This document shows positions 1 through 8,573 of a stretch of 64,000 nucleotides of DNA, one piece after another. The position numbers were made by a program, and so were the translations under genes. The DNA is from Streptomyces qinzhouensis (lineage in GTDB: Bacteria; Actinomycetota; Actinomycetes; Streptomycetales; Streptomycetaceae), in assembly GCF_007856155.1 (NCBI RefSeq), contig NZ_CP042266.1, positions 310,001 to 374,000 of the forward strand, given 5' to 3'. The notes under the pieces were generated by a model that saw only the letters and a list, made by a program, of their open reading frames with translations, made no database searches and was not told the DNA's origin. How positions within the stretch are numbered: the stretch's first letter is position 1; the number at the start of each line of letters is the position of its first letter.

Positions 1-584
1 CTGCCGACGGCGATGCGCAGGCTGCCGACCACCGCGCGGGTCTTGCGCTGCCAGTCCGCGTACAGCTCCCGGCAGTGCGGGTCCAGGAAGAGCAACCGGC
101 TCATGTTCGGGCGTCGCGCGGGGTCGTCCGGGCCGAGGAAGTCCAGATGACCGGCGAGCAGGGCGTGCCCGAGGTGGTTCCAGGCCAGTACGTCCGCACG
201 GCGGCCGAGCACGATCGCCGGGACGCCGTCGACGGCGCGGAGGAGGTCGCGTGTTCCGTCGCTGAGTTTCTCGGGCCGCGGGCGGCGCGGCCGGGGCGCG
301 TGGCGGGCGGCGTCGGCGAGCCGGCCGAGGTGCTCGCGCTCGTGGTCGTCGAGCAGGAGAGCACGGGCGATCGCATCGAGCACCTCGGCCGAGGCTCCGC
401 GCGACTGCCCCTGTTCCAGCCGTGCGTAGTACGAGACGCTGACGCCCGCCAGCTGGGCCAGTTCCTCGCGCCGGAGCCCGATCACCCGCCTGCGGGGGCC
501 GAGTTCACGCAGGCCGACGTCCTCGGGGCGCAGCCGCGCCCGGCGGGCTTGGAGGAAGGCCCCGAGTGGGCCGGGTCCGTTCAT
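1..584 (-). CDS. MmyB-type helix-turn-helix regulator, 3' end cut by window
   Basis: The gene begins with ATG at 582-584 and runs leftward off the window. The N-terminus reads MNGPGPLGAFLQARRARL, followed by a Cro/C1-type HTH with the LRREELAQLAGVSVSYYARL signature typical of actinobacterial XRE regulators that carry a C-terminal MmyB-like ligand-binding domain. The start lies 138 bp from the divergent hydrolase at 723, so it may control that gene. This family often sits divergent from the oxidoreductase or efflux gene it regulates, and a second such pair occurs at 12.8-15.2 kb. The ligand is unknown. The C-terminal domain is only partly visible. Confidence 0.85.
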   Translation of the reverse strand, partial: MNGPGPLGAFLQARRARLRPEDVGLRELGPRRRVIGLRREELAQLAGVSVSYYARLEQGQSRGASAEVLDAIARALLLDDHEREHLGRLADAARHAPRPRRPRPEKLSDGTRDLLRAVDGVPAIVLGRRADVLAWNHLGHALLAGHLDFLGPDDPARRPNMSRLLFLDPHCRELYADWQRKTRAVVGSLRIAVG

Positions 585-722
585 CACCCCAGTATTCGGT
601 GCGCGGTCCGCTCCCAGCCACACCCTGCGCGGGGTAGGAAAGCCCGGGAGTGGTACGGGTCCGTCCGGATGTCCAGACTCGGTCTCATGCGGCGAGTCGC
701 CCCGGACCAGAGGACGGACCAT

Positions 723-1640
723 ATGGATCAGAGCCCCGAGCAGATCATCCTCGGTGATGTCACGGTCACCCGTATCAAGGAGTTTTACGGCCCGTCAGGG
801 TTGTCTCCGGGCCAGTTCTTCCCGGACAGCCCCCAAGGCTCGTGGGAAGAGCACCGCGAGTGGCTGGCACCCGAGTTCTGGAACCCGCGGACGGACGAGT
901 GCATGACGGCGATCCAGTCCTGGCTGTTGCGCAGCGAGGGGCGCACGATCCTCGTGGACACCGGTGTGGGCAACCACAAGGACCGGCCCTACATGCCGGC
1001 GTGGAGCCGGATGGACACGGACTTTCTCGACCAACTCGCCGCCGCCGGGGTGCGGCCCGAGGACATCGACATCGTGGTCAACACCCACCTGCACCTGGAC
1101 CACGTCGGCTGGAACACCCGCCTGGACGGCCGGACCTGGGTCCCGACCTTCCCGAACGCCACCTATCTGATGCCCCGGCCGGACTTCGACTTCTGGGACC
1201 CGGCCAACGAGAACAAGACCGTGCTCGGCCGGGCGAACCAGAACGTCTTCGAGGACAGCGTCACGCCGGTCCACCGGGCGGGACTCACCTACCTGTGGGA
1301 CGGAACGTACCGGATCGACAGGAACCTGCGTCTCGATCTCGCTCCCGGGCACACCCCCGGCTCGTCCGTACTCACCCTGGAATCCGGCGGCGATCGTGCC
1401 GTGTTCGTCGGGGACCTGATACACACCGGGCTGCAGATCGCCGAGCCGGCCATCAATTCCTGCTTCTGCGAGGACCCGGCGGAGTCCCGCGCCACCCGGC
1501 ACAAGGTCCTCGGCCGGGCCGCCGAGAACAACGCACTGGTCTTCCCGGCGCACTTCGGCGGCCGGAGCGCCGTGGAGGTCGCGCGCAACGGCTCGAAGTT
1601 CATGATCAAGGAGTGGGCGGACCTCTCCCCCATCTCCTGA
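723..1640 (+). CDS. MBL-fold metallohydrolase
   Basis: This 305-residue protein of the metallo-beta-lactamase superfamily carries the zinc signature THLHLDHVGW (HxHxDH). Further metal-site histidines are visible in APGHTPGS and in the C-terminal PAHFGG segment. ATG at 723 was chosen because a GAGGA-type ribosome site lies about 8 bases upstream; the frame is open further upstream but that part is antisense to the divergent regulator gene. No signal peptide is seen, so it is probably cytosolic. Substrates in this subfamily include lactones, thioesters and other esters, and none can be assigned here. Its closest functional link is the divergent MmyB-type regulator. Confidence 0.85.
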   Translation: MDQSPEQIILGDVTVTRIKEFYGPSGLSPGQFFPDSPQGSWEEHREWLAPEFWNPRTDECMTAIQSWLLRSEGRTILVDTGVGNHKDRPYMPAWSRMDTDFLDQLAAAGVRPEDIDIVVNTHLHLDHVGWNTRLDGRTWVPTFPNATYLMPRPDFDFWDPANENKTVLGRANQNVFEDSVTPVHRAGLTYLWDGTYRIDRNLRLDLAPGHTPGSSVLTLESGGDRAVFVGDLIHTGLQIAEPAINSCFCEDPAESRATRHKVLGRAAENNALVFPAHFGGRSAVEVARNGSKFMIKEWADLSPIS

Positions 1641-1813
1641 GTGACCCTCCGGCCAGGAAGCGAGCCCTCGCCCCGGCCGTCGGACCCGGTCGTCGAAACC
1701 CCGGCGGGCGCCGGGCGCCATCCGTGACGGGTCCGGCGAGCAGTACCGCGCCCTGCCCTGCCCGCCGGGGACCCGGGCCCGCCGTCGTGATGTGCGCGGT
1801 TCTTCCGCGTGGG

Positions 1814-3007
1814 TCAGTACTTGACGCCGCTGATCTCGTTGGGCGCCGCGGGCAGGGTGGCGGAGGCGAGTTCCTTACCCGTCTCGATGTCGATGGCGTG
1901 GATCTTCTTGGTGGTGGGATCGGTGACGTAGGCGGTGTGCTCGCGGACGAAGAGGGCGGGGCGCGGCTGCTGCCACTCCAGAGGTTCCCGCCAGGCGCCG
2001 GTGACCGGGATCGTCCTGATGACCTCGCCTGCCTCGGGGTCGATCACATGGATTTTGCCGTCGGTACCCAGGACGAGTCCTTCGCCGTGCGGGCCTCGGG
2101 CCAGGGAGCGGAAGGTGTAGCTGGTGTTGAGGTCGACCAGTTTCATCTTCCCGGTCGTGGTGTCGATCAGCGAGATCTGTTGGGGACGTTCGAGTTCGGC
2201 GTCCTTGTCCTTCTTGAAGTCACCGAGGACGATCGGGGACCGGTCGGATCCGGCCTGGTTGCCGATCCGGCCGTAGACCGTGGGGCTCTTCACCTTGGTG
2301 ATGGCGCCGTTCTTGTAGACGAGGGCGCCGTCCTCGCAGCCGACGACGACCGTTTCGTCCTTGGCGGTGGCCTCTCCGTGGACACCGGGGCAGTCTTCGT
2401 TGCGGGTGACTTCCTTGCGGTCCTTGTCGAGGACGACGATGCCGGTGCGCTTTTCCTCGGTACCCAGGGTGCTGACCAGTTGGCCGTTCTTCAGTTGGAC
2501 GGCGACGCCGTGGTGAGGGGCCGCGGAGGTGTAGGTGGTGGTGGCGGGCTTGCCCTTGGCGAGATCGTGGGGGTCGAAGACGGTGACCTGTCCGGTGCCG
2601 TCGGTGAACAGGACGGTCTTGTCCGCGTGCCGTACGACGTGGCCGGGCTTGGGGCCCTTGAACTCGATGTCGGTGAGTTGCTGCTTGACGGCGTCCACGA
2701 CACGGAAGCCCGCCGGGGTGGAGAGCATGATGTGGCGGTCGTCGCCGGCGGGGTTGACGCGGTTGAAGCCGGCCAGGGGTATGTCCTTGGCGACCTTGAG
2801 GGTCCGGCCGTCGAGGATGTAGAGGCCGCCGTCGTAGGTGGTGACGAGCGGGTCGGCGACCGGCTTCGCCGAGGCGCCGGGCTTGCTCCGGTCCTGCTCG
2901 GTCGCGGCTTGGCCGGCGGTGTTGGTGCCGCAGGCGGTCAGGGCAAGGGAGGTGGCGATCAGGAGAGTGATGCCTGCCGCGGTACGGCGGCGTGCGGTGA
3001 TGGTCAT
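1814..3007 (-). CDS. aztD: AztD-like zinc metallochaperone lipoprotein, copy 1
   Basis: The 397-residue protein has a signal peptide with lipobox LTAC (Cys about 26) and a beta-propeller-like repeat architecture resembling AztD. AztD is the extracytoplasmic chaperone that hands zinc to the binding protein AztC in AztABCD systems. ATG at 3007 overlaps the aztC stop by 4 bases (ATGA), so translation is coupled and the longer upstream reading is aztC antisense-frame DNA. Candidate metal-ligand histidines appear in PGHVVRHADK and PHHGVAV. It is the last gene of the leftward aztB-aztD-aztC-aztD run. It is only distantly similar to the other AztD copy, so the two may have different partners or zinc affinities. 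Confidence 0.8.
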   Translation of the reverse strand: MTITARRRTAAGITLLIATSLALTACGTNTAGQAATEQDRSKPGASAKPVADPLVTTYDGGLYILDGRTLKVAKDIPLAGFNRVNPAGDDRHIMLSTPAGFRVVDAVKQQLTDIEFKGPKPGHVVRHADKTVLFTDGTGQVTVFDPHDLAKGKPATTTYTSAAPHHGVAVQLKNGQLVSTLGTEEKRTGIVVLDKDRKEVTRNEDCPGVHGEATAKDETVVVGCEDGALVYKNGAITKVKSPTVYGRIGNQAGSDRSPIVLGDFKKDKDAELERPQQISLIDTTTGKMKLVDLNTSYTFRSLARGPHGEGLVLGTDGKIHVIDPEAGEVIRTIPVTGAWREPLEWQQPRPALFVREHTAYVTDPTTKKIHAIDIETGKELASATLPAAPNEISGVKY

Positions 3008-4020
3008 GGGGTTTCCCTTTCGGTGCCCGCCATCGGGCGGGCGGTGCTGGGGGTGGGGGTGGGGGTGGGGGTGGGGGCGCCGAGGCCGTCGGCTATGGCC
3101 GCGGTGTTGGCGCGCATCATTTCCAGGTAGGTGGCGGCGCCCTTGCCCCGTTCGGTCAGGGATTCGGAGAACAGGGGCAGGACGCGCACGTCCACGTCGC
3201 TTTCGCGTTTGAGGACCTGGGCGAGACGGTCGGGCTGGGAGGAGTCGGCGAAGATCGCCGTCACCCCCGCCTTCTCGATCGCCGTGGCCAAGGATGTGAG
3301 GTCGGAAGCGCTGGGTGAGGCGAGGGTGGTCCCGCTGGGGATGACTGCTCCGATGACGTGGAATCCGAAGCGCTGCGCGAGGTAGCCGAAGACATGGTGG
3401 TTGGTCACCAGGTTGCGCTTGTTCGCCGGTATCGCGGCGAACCGGCTGCTCATCCAATGGGCAAGGTCCGCGAGCCGGGTGTCGTACCGGGCGGCGTTGG
3501 CACGGACGGTGGAGGCGTCGACACCATCGACATGCTCGACCAGCTGGTCGGCGATGAGCCGGGCCGCGGTGCGTACGCGTGTGGGATCGGTCCAGAAGTG
3601 CGGATCGGGCCTCCCGGCCATATCGTCCGAGGCGTACGGGAGAGGGTCGACGCCTTCACCGACGGCGAGCGTGGCCACGCCCGACTCCCGGGCGGCTTCG
3701 ACATGGCGCAGGACGTTCTCCTCCAGTCCGAGCCCGTTGTGGACGATCAGGTCGGCCTGTTCGAACCTCGCTGCCTGCGGAGCGGAGACACCGAAGGAGT
3801 GCGGGTCGGCGCCGGGCTTCATCAGGACGGTGACCTCGGCCTGGTCACCGACGATCTCCCGGGTGATGTCACCGAGGATGTTGGTGGTGACCACGACGCT
3901 GGAACGCTCCCCGTCGGTGGCGGTGGCGCAGGCCGTGAGGCCGAGGAGCAGCGCGCTGACCAGGGCGAGGACGGTGGCCGGAGTGAGGGGGTGCGACCGG
4001 GCTTCGGTGTGGTGGGTCAT
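3004..4020 (-). CDS. aztC: AztC zinc-binding lipoprotein of ABC importer
   Basis: This 338-residue cluster A-I solute-binding protein (ZnuA/AztC family) has lipobox LTAC at residues 28-31. Metal ligands fit H74 (ADPHSFGVS), H141 (PDPHFWTDP), H208 or H209 (TNHHVFGYL) and D259 (FADSSQP). The long His-rich loop of classical ZnuA is absent, as expected for AztC, which receives zinc from AztD. The tail is a low-complexity Pro-Thr repeat. The start overlaps the stop of aztD2 (ATGA) and the stop overlaps the start of aztD1. The AztB, AztD and AztA context supports zinc over manganese. Confidence 0.9.
   Translation of the reverse strand: MTHHTEARSHPLTPATVLALVSALLLGLTACATATDGERSSVVVTTNILGDITREIVGDQAEVTVLMKPGADPHSFGVSAPQAARFEQADLIVHNGLGLEENVLRHVEAARESGVATLAVGEGVDPLPYASDDMAGRPDPHFWTDPTRVRTAARLIADQLVEHVDGVDASTVRANAARYDTRLADLAHWMSSRFAAIPANKRNLVTNHHVFGYLAQRFGFHVIGAVIPSGTTLASPSASDLTSLATAIEKAGVTAIFADSSQPDRLAQVLKRESDVDVRVLPLFSESLTERGKGAATYLEMMRANTAAIADGLGAPTPTPTPTPSTARPMAGTERETP
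3049..3077. repeat. GGGGGT hexanucleotide tandem repeat inside aztC
   Basis: About five perfect GGGGGT units on the + strand encode a Pro-Thr tract near the AztC C-terminus. The unit length is a multiple of three, so copy-number change would alter tail length and not the frame. The G-runs could form a quadruplex on the + strand, which is the non-coding strand here. Confidence 0.8.
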
Positions 4021-5219
4021 CGTCCGGTCTCCACCATGTACGCCGGGGTGAAATCGAGGGAGAAGGTGCGGGCCCGGCGCAGCCGGTCGTTGAAGTCGAT
4101 CTCGTGAACCTTCCGTCCGGCCGGGTCGTTGACATAGGCGCGGCTGGTGTTCACCTCGATGACCGGCGCCGGACCGTCGGCGATCGGTGGCAGCAGCGGG
4201 GTGCGGGCCGTCCGCTTGCCGGTGGCCAGGTCGTAGGCGTTCAGGCTTCCGTCGGTGCCGAGGGCGAGCAGCGGGGTTCCTTCGCCGGCCGTGTTCACGG
4301 CGGCCACCGGGCCGGTCTCGATCCGCTTCCAGGTCCGCTTGGCCACGTCGAGGACCCAGGCCGCCGCCGGCCCGGCCTCAGCTGTGAGGGTGGTGCTCCC
4401 GGGCCGGTGGCGGAATTCGGCGGCCCGCTCCGCCGGTGCCACCGGCGCACCGTAGGGGATCTTCCGCGCGCTGAACGTGCCGCCGCTCTCGCCGACCAGC
4501 AGGGCGCCGTCGGCGCAGCCCAGGACCACGCCGCGGCGGGTGAGCGCCGTACCGCGCGGTTCGGGGCAGGTCTCACCCGGCGAGGCGACCAGGCCACCGG
4601 CCCGGTCGCGGATCTCGATGCGGTCGCGGGCGGCGCCACCGGATACGACGAGGTGCTCCTTGTAGGGCACTACGGGGCCGGTGATGCCGGGCAGCGCCCG
4701 GCCCGGGCCGGGGTGTGCCTTCTCCAGCGCCTCGCGGTCGAACAGGCGGACCGAGCCGTCGCCGAAGGACAGGGCGGTGATCCCGGGGTCGGCGTGGGCG
4801 CGAACCGGTCCGGGGCCGCTGACCGCACCGGCCGGGCGGATCGGCGCACGGTAGTAGTGCACGTGGTCGCCGTGGTCCACCATCCACACACCGCTGTCGA
4901 CGATCTCGGCTCCGGTGCCGGTGGTCAGGTAGGCGAAGCGGCCATCGGTGGTGATGCCCTTCACGGGCCCGACCCGCCGCAGGGGCGTGACAGCCCGGGT
5001 GGTCAGGTCCAGCACGCGTACCGTGCCGGTGGCCGCGTCGGCCATGACCAGACGGGGCTGCTGCTCGGCGGCCTCCTGCGCGCCTTCGACATAACCGTGC
5101 GGTACCGGTTCCTTCGTCTGCTCCCCGGCCGGCTTCGGCTTCTTGCCGCCGGAGCATCCTGAGGCGAGCAGGCAGGCGGCGACGATCGCCGCGGTGGACG
5201 TCTTCCTGAGGTCGATCAC
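4017..5219 (-). CDS. aztD: AztD-like zinc metallochaperone lipoprotein, copy 2
   Basis: The 400-residue lipoprotein has lipobox LASGC at residues 18-22. A histidine cluster, WMVDHGDHVHYYRAP, matches the metal-binding loop typical of AztD chaperones. GTG at 5219 was chosen because it overlaps the aztB stop (GTGA) and gives a clean signal peptide; upstream extension would run through aztB. It is inserted between permease and binding-protein genes. It has the HxxHxH motif that copy 1 lacks at the same place. This suggests the two copies are diverged paralogues and not a recent tandem duplication. Confidence 0.82.
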   Translation of the reverse strand: MIDLRKTSTAAIVAACLLASGCSGGKKPKPAGEQTKEPVPHGYVEGAQEAAEQQPRLVMADAATGTVRVLDLTTRAVTPLRRVGPVKGITTDGRFAYLTTGTGAEIVDSGVWMVDHGDHVHYYRAPIRPAGAVSGPGPVRAHADPGITALSFGDGSVRLFDREALEKAHPGPGRALPGITGPVVPYKEHLVVSGGAARDRIEIRDRAGGLVASPGETCPEPRGTALTRRGVVLGCADGALLVGESGGTFSARKIPYGAPVAPAERAAEFRHRPGSTTLTAEAGPAAAWVLDVAKRTWKRIETGPVAAVNTAGEGTPLLALGTDGSLNAYDLATGKRTARTPLLPPIADGPAPVIEVNTSRAYVNDPAGRKVHEIDFNDRLRRARTFSLDFTPAYMVETGR

Positions 5220-6103
5220 GAGGGCACCTTGTCCGTGCGCGGCCTCTGCCGCGCTATGAGGGTGAATACGGGCCGGGACGGCCGCGGGCGGCTGTTGACG
5301 TATCCGGCGGCGAGATGGGAGAGAAGGAACTGCAGGACAGCGATGGCGGAGATGGTCGCTCCGGCCGCGGTCCCGGCGTGCCAGGACACCAGCAGCCCCA
5401 GGAACACCGCGGCGGAGCCGAGCACCGCCGCACCGATCATGATCACGGGGATTCGGCGCGCCCACGGCAGTACCGTCGCCGGCGGCGCGATGAGCAGACC
5501 GAAGACCAGCAGGGTGCCCACGATGTGGAAGGAGGCGACGATCGCGAGCGTCAGCAGGCCCAGCAGGGCAGCGTGTGCCGCCTTCGGGTGCAGGCCCAGC
5601 GTGTGCGCCTTCCGCTCGTCGAACGCCAGGGCGGCAAAGGGCCGGTAGCCCAGGACCGAGACCGCCAGGGCAAGGGCGAGAGCGGCCCCGAGGAGGACGA
5701 GGTCCCCCTGGCGTACGGCGAGCACATCGCCGAACAGAAACCCGGTCAGGTCCACCGCGAAGGACTGCGAACGGGACACGATGATCACTCCCATCGACAG
5801 CATCCCGACGAACAGCAGCCCGATACTGGTGTCCTGGGACAGCCGGGGCGATCTGCCGACCATCGTCACGCCCATGGCCATGACGACCGCGCTCACCGCC
5901 GCTCCGGCCAGCGGATTGGCCCCCAGCAGGGAGGCGAGGGCGATGCCGGGCAGCATCCCGTGCGACATCGCGTCACCGAGAAACGCCATCCCTCGCAAAA
6001 CCACCCAGGTGCCGGCAAGAGCGCAGATCAACGACACCAGTACGCCGCCCCACAGGGCACGCTGCACAAAGGTCACCTCGAAGGGCCCCATCAACCATTC
6101 CAT
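5216..6103 (-). CDS. aztB: AztB zinc ABC transporter permease
   Basis: This is a hydrophobic ABC-3 family permease of 295 residues with about eight or nine membrane spans. It carries the family segments RGMAFLGDAMSHGMLPGIALA and GTLLVFGLLIAPPATVLPWARR. ATG at 6103 (MEWLMGPF) was chosen because the longer reading would cross the Zur-type palindrome and the aztA ribosome site; MGPF at 6091 is an alternative. It forms the membrane channel for zinc delivered by AztC and is powered by the divergent AztA. The next gene starts within its stop codon. Confidence 0.9.
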   Translation of the reverse strand: MEWLMGPFEVTFVQRALWGGVLVSLICALAGTWVVLRGMAFLGDAMSHGMLPGIALASLLGANPLAGAAVSAVVMAMGVTMVGRSPRLSQDTSIGLLFVGMLSMGVIIVSRSQSFAVDLTGFLFGDVLAVRQGDLVLLGAALALALAVSVLGYRPFAALAFDERKAHTLGLHPKAAHAALLGLLTLAIVASFHIVGTLLVFGLLIAPPATVLPWARRIPVIMIGAAVLGSAAVFLGLLVSWHAGTAAGATISAIAVLQFLLSHLAAGYVNSRPRPSRPVFTLIARQRPRTDKVPS

Positions 6104-6120
6104 GAAGCGGGACCCTATAA

Positions 6121-6140
6121 TGAAAATGATTATCATTACA
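6121..6140. promoter_or_regulatory. Zur-type operator in the aztB/aztA divergent promoter
   Basis: TGAAAATGATTATCATTACA has a perfect 13-bp palindromic core (AATGAT-T-ATCATT, 6125-6137) and matches the Fur-family/Zur box style of Streptomyces. It overlaps a TATAAT hexamer (6116-6121) that could be the -10 of aztA, and sits 18 bases before the aztB start on the other strand. One bound dimer could therefore repress both directions when zinc is sufficient. The aztA ribosome site AAGGAGG lies immediately after it at 6141-6147. Fur-family members share this palindrome; Zur is inferred from the zinc genes. Confidence 0.85.
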
Positions 6141-6153
6141 AAGGAGGTTCGCC

Positions 6154-6870
6154 ATGACGGGTCCGGAGCAGGTGCCGCAGGTCTCACTCAGGGGTGTCTC
6201 GGCGGGGTACGCGCGCACCGTCGTCCTGTCCCAACTCGACCTCGACATACCGCCCTTGACGGTTACCGCGGTGATGGGGCCGAACGGGTCGGGCAAGTCG
6301 ACCCTGCTGGGGCTCCTCGCCGGCGTGATTCCGGCGACATCAGGGACGGTGGTCCACCGCACCGGCGTGCGGCCCGCGTTCGTCGTTCAGCGCAGTGCGG
6401 TGACCGACGCCCTGCCGCTCACGGCTCGGGAGGCCGTGGCCATGGGACGCTGGGGCCGGCTCGGCCCCTTCCGGCGCCCTTCCTCGGAGGACCGCAGGGC
6501 GGTGGAGTCGAGCATGGAGCGGCTGGATGTCGCCGACCTCGCGGAACGACAGCTCGGTGAGCTGTCGGGGGGACAGCGCCAGCGCGTCCTGGTCGCACAA
6601 GGCCTGGCGCAGGGCGCCGATCTCCTGCTGCTCGACGAGCCGGCCGGCGCTCTCGACAACTCGGCCCGCGAGACGATCACGCGGATCCTCGACGAGGTGG
6701 CGGCCGAGGGGGTCACGGTCGTTCAGGCCACACACGACATCACCGCGGCCCGCCGGGCGGGACACTGCCTGCTCCTGGACGGCGGCCGCGTTGTGGCCGC
6801 GGGCCCACCTCCCGAGATACTGGAAGGGACGGAGCGGGAGCGCCTTCCACAGCCCTTCGCCCGGCGGTAA
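6154..6870 (+). CDS. aztA: AztA zinc ABC transporter ATPase
   Basis: The 238-residue ABC ATPase has Walker A GPNGSGKST, signature LSGGQRQR and Walker B LLLLDEPAGALD, and an H-loop histidine in ATHDI. It energises the AztB permease. It is divergent from the rest of the operon and shares the Zur-type operator. The start is fixed by AAGGAGG 6 bases upstream. The organisation (ATPase alone on one strand, B-D-C-D on the other) gives co-regulation from one operator. Confidence 0.92.
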   Translation: MTGPEQVPQVSLRGVSAGYARTVVLSQLDLDIPPLTVTAVMGPNGSGKSTLLGLLAGVIPATSGTVVHRTGVRPAFVVQRSAVTDALPLTAREAVAMGRWGRLGPFRRPSSEDRRAVESSMERLDVADLAERQLGELSGGQRQRVLVAQGLAQGADLLLLDEPAGALDNSARETITRILDEVAAEGVTVVQATHDITAARRAGHCLLLDGGRVVAAGPPPEILEGTERERLPQPFARR

Positions 6871-7187
6871 AGGGACAGGCGGCCGCCACGGACGGTTCGG
6901 CGGCGGGCGCGGCGGGCACGCCCGCCCCTGCTGGGTCCGGGCTCGTCACGCGAGGGCGCGGATCGCCTCGATGGTCCGGTCCACGCCGGTTCCTCGCGGC
7001 TGCCGGCGATCCGCTCGGAGACACCGGCGACCGCGGCCATCGCACCGCCGCCGACTCGGCTCATCGGTTCCGCACGTGCGACCCCAGGACGCCAACAAGC
7101 CAAGCCCATCGCACGTCAGGCCGAGCGCCGCGCTCGGTGCCAGCAGTCCCGCGTTGATGCCAACCGAAGAGCCTCGTCACCACGAGG
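6871..7187. other. Gap with possible degenerate gene end
   Basis: No intact gene is seen. On the minus strand, before about 6948, a short frame ends GVDRTIEAIRALA-stop. An adjacent frame reads RVGGGAMAAVAGVSERIAG, which looks like the tail of a decayed enzyme gene broken by a frameshift. The fragment is too short to name. Confidence 0.3.
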
Positions 7188-8378
7188 TCAGCGGCGGACC
7201 CGGGGCATGCCGAGGCCCAGCCAGGAGATGATCTCGCGCTGGATCTCGTTGTTTCCGCCGCCGAAGGTGAAGATGACGGCGGCCCGGTAGCCGCGTTCCA
7301 GATCGCCTTGGAGTACGGCTCCGGCCGAGCCGTCCTTGAGCGGTCCCGCCGCGGCGACGACCTCCATCAGCCAGGCGTAGGCGTCGCGGCGGGCCTCGGA
7401 GCCGTACACCTTGACCGCGGAGGCGTCCTGCGGGGTGAGGCTGCCGTCCTCGACGGCTCCGACCATCCGCCAATTGAGGATCTTGAGGGCGTCCAGCTTG
7501 ATGTGGGTGCGGGCGAGCCGGCCGCGGACCCAGCCGAGGTCGATCACCCGCCGTCCGTCGGTGAGCTTCGTGGCCGCCGCCCAGCGCTGGACGTCGTGCA
7601 GGGCGCGGATCGCCATGACGCCATGGGCGGCCAGGGTGACGCGTTCATGGTTGAGCTGGTTGGTGATCAGCCGCCAGCCGCCGTTCTCCGGGCCGACGCG
7701 GCGGCTCGCGGGGACCCGTACGTCCTCGTAGAAACTGGCGCTGGTGTCATGGGAGGCCAGAGTGGTGATGGGGGTGCACGAGTACCCGGGGTCCGTGGTC
7801 GGGACCAGCAGCATCGTGATGCCCCGGTGCGGGGGCGCCTGCGGATCGGTGCGGACCGCGAGCCATACCCAGTCGGCGGTGTCGCCGTTCGTGGTCCAGA
7901 TCTTCCGGCCGTTGACGGTGTACGTGCCGGTCTCCTCGTCGCCCTCCCGTACGGCACGGGTCTTCAGCGCGGCCAGATCGGTCCCGGCGTCCGGTTCGCT
8001 GTAGCCGATGGCGAAGTCGATCTCACCGGAGAGGATCCTCGGCAGGAAGTACGTCTTCTGTTCGTCGGTCCCGTACCGCATCAGGGTCGGCCCGACGGTG
8101 TTGAGCGCCATCAGCGGCAGGGGTACGCCCGCCTGCGCGGCCTCGTCGAAGAAGATGAACTGCGCGAAGGCGCTCAGCCCCCGGCCGCCGTACTCCTCGG
8201 GCCAGCCGACGCCGAGCCACCCGTCGGCGCCGAGCCTGCGGATGGTCTGCCGGTAGTACCGCTTCTGCTCGGCGGGGTCCGCGAACCGGGCGCGCGCGCC
8301 GCGCGGTACCAGGGTGCGGAAGTACGTACGCAGCTCGTCGCGCAACTGCTGCTGCTCGGGCGTGTGGTCGAGGTGCAC
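7188..8378 (-). CDS. Acyl-CoA dehydrogenase family protein
   Basis: This 396-residue protein is of standard acyl-CoA dehydrogenase length. The N-terminal helical domain is followed by the FAD/substrate segment IGYSEPDAGTDLAALKTRA and then the KIWTTNGDTADWVWLAVRTDP strand region. The C-terminal helical bundle ends with the FGGGNNEIQREIISWLGLGMPR stretch, where family members bind FAD of the partner subunit. GTG at 8378 was chosen for the GGAGGGG ribosome site just upstream. It oxidises an acyl-CoA thioester; chain specificity cannot be read. It diverges from a 3-hydroxyisobutyryl-CoA hydrolase gene, which suggests a role in branched-chain or short-chain acyl-CoA catabolism. Confidence 0.88.
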   Translation of the reverse strand: MHLDHTPEQQQLRDELRTYFRTLVPRGARARFADPAEQKRYYRQTIRRLGADGWLGVGWPEEYGGRGLSAFAQFIFFDEAAQAGVPLPLMALNTVGPTLMRYGTDEQKTYFLPRILSGEIDFAIGYSEPDAGTDLAALKTRAVREGDEETGTYTVNGRKIWTTNGDTADWVWLAVRTDPQAPPHRGITMLLVPTTDPGYSCTPITTLASHDTSASFYEDVRVPASRRVGPENGGWRLITNQLNHERVTLAAHGVMAIRALHDVQRWAAATKLTDGRRVIDLGWVRGRLARTHIKLDALKILNWRMVGAVEDGSLTPQDASAVKVYGSEARRDAYAWLMEVVAAAGPLKDGSAGAVLQGDLERGYRAAVIFTFGGGNNEIQREIISWLGLGMPRVRR

Positions 8379-8573
8379 GGCCCCTCCAGTGGCTGATACG
8401 GCCCGCCGGGCGGCGCCGGGCGCGGCGCATACGGTAGAACGTGTTGCAGTAATGGGGAAGGGGTGCGCGGCTCGGACCGGGCCGGGGATTGACGTCCGGC
8501 CTGTGACCGGAAGGATGGCGGCAAGATCCGTACTCCACGGTCCCCGGTCCCCGGGATGGAAGGACACCGCCGT

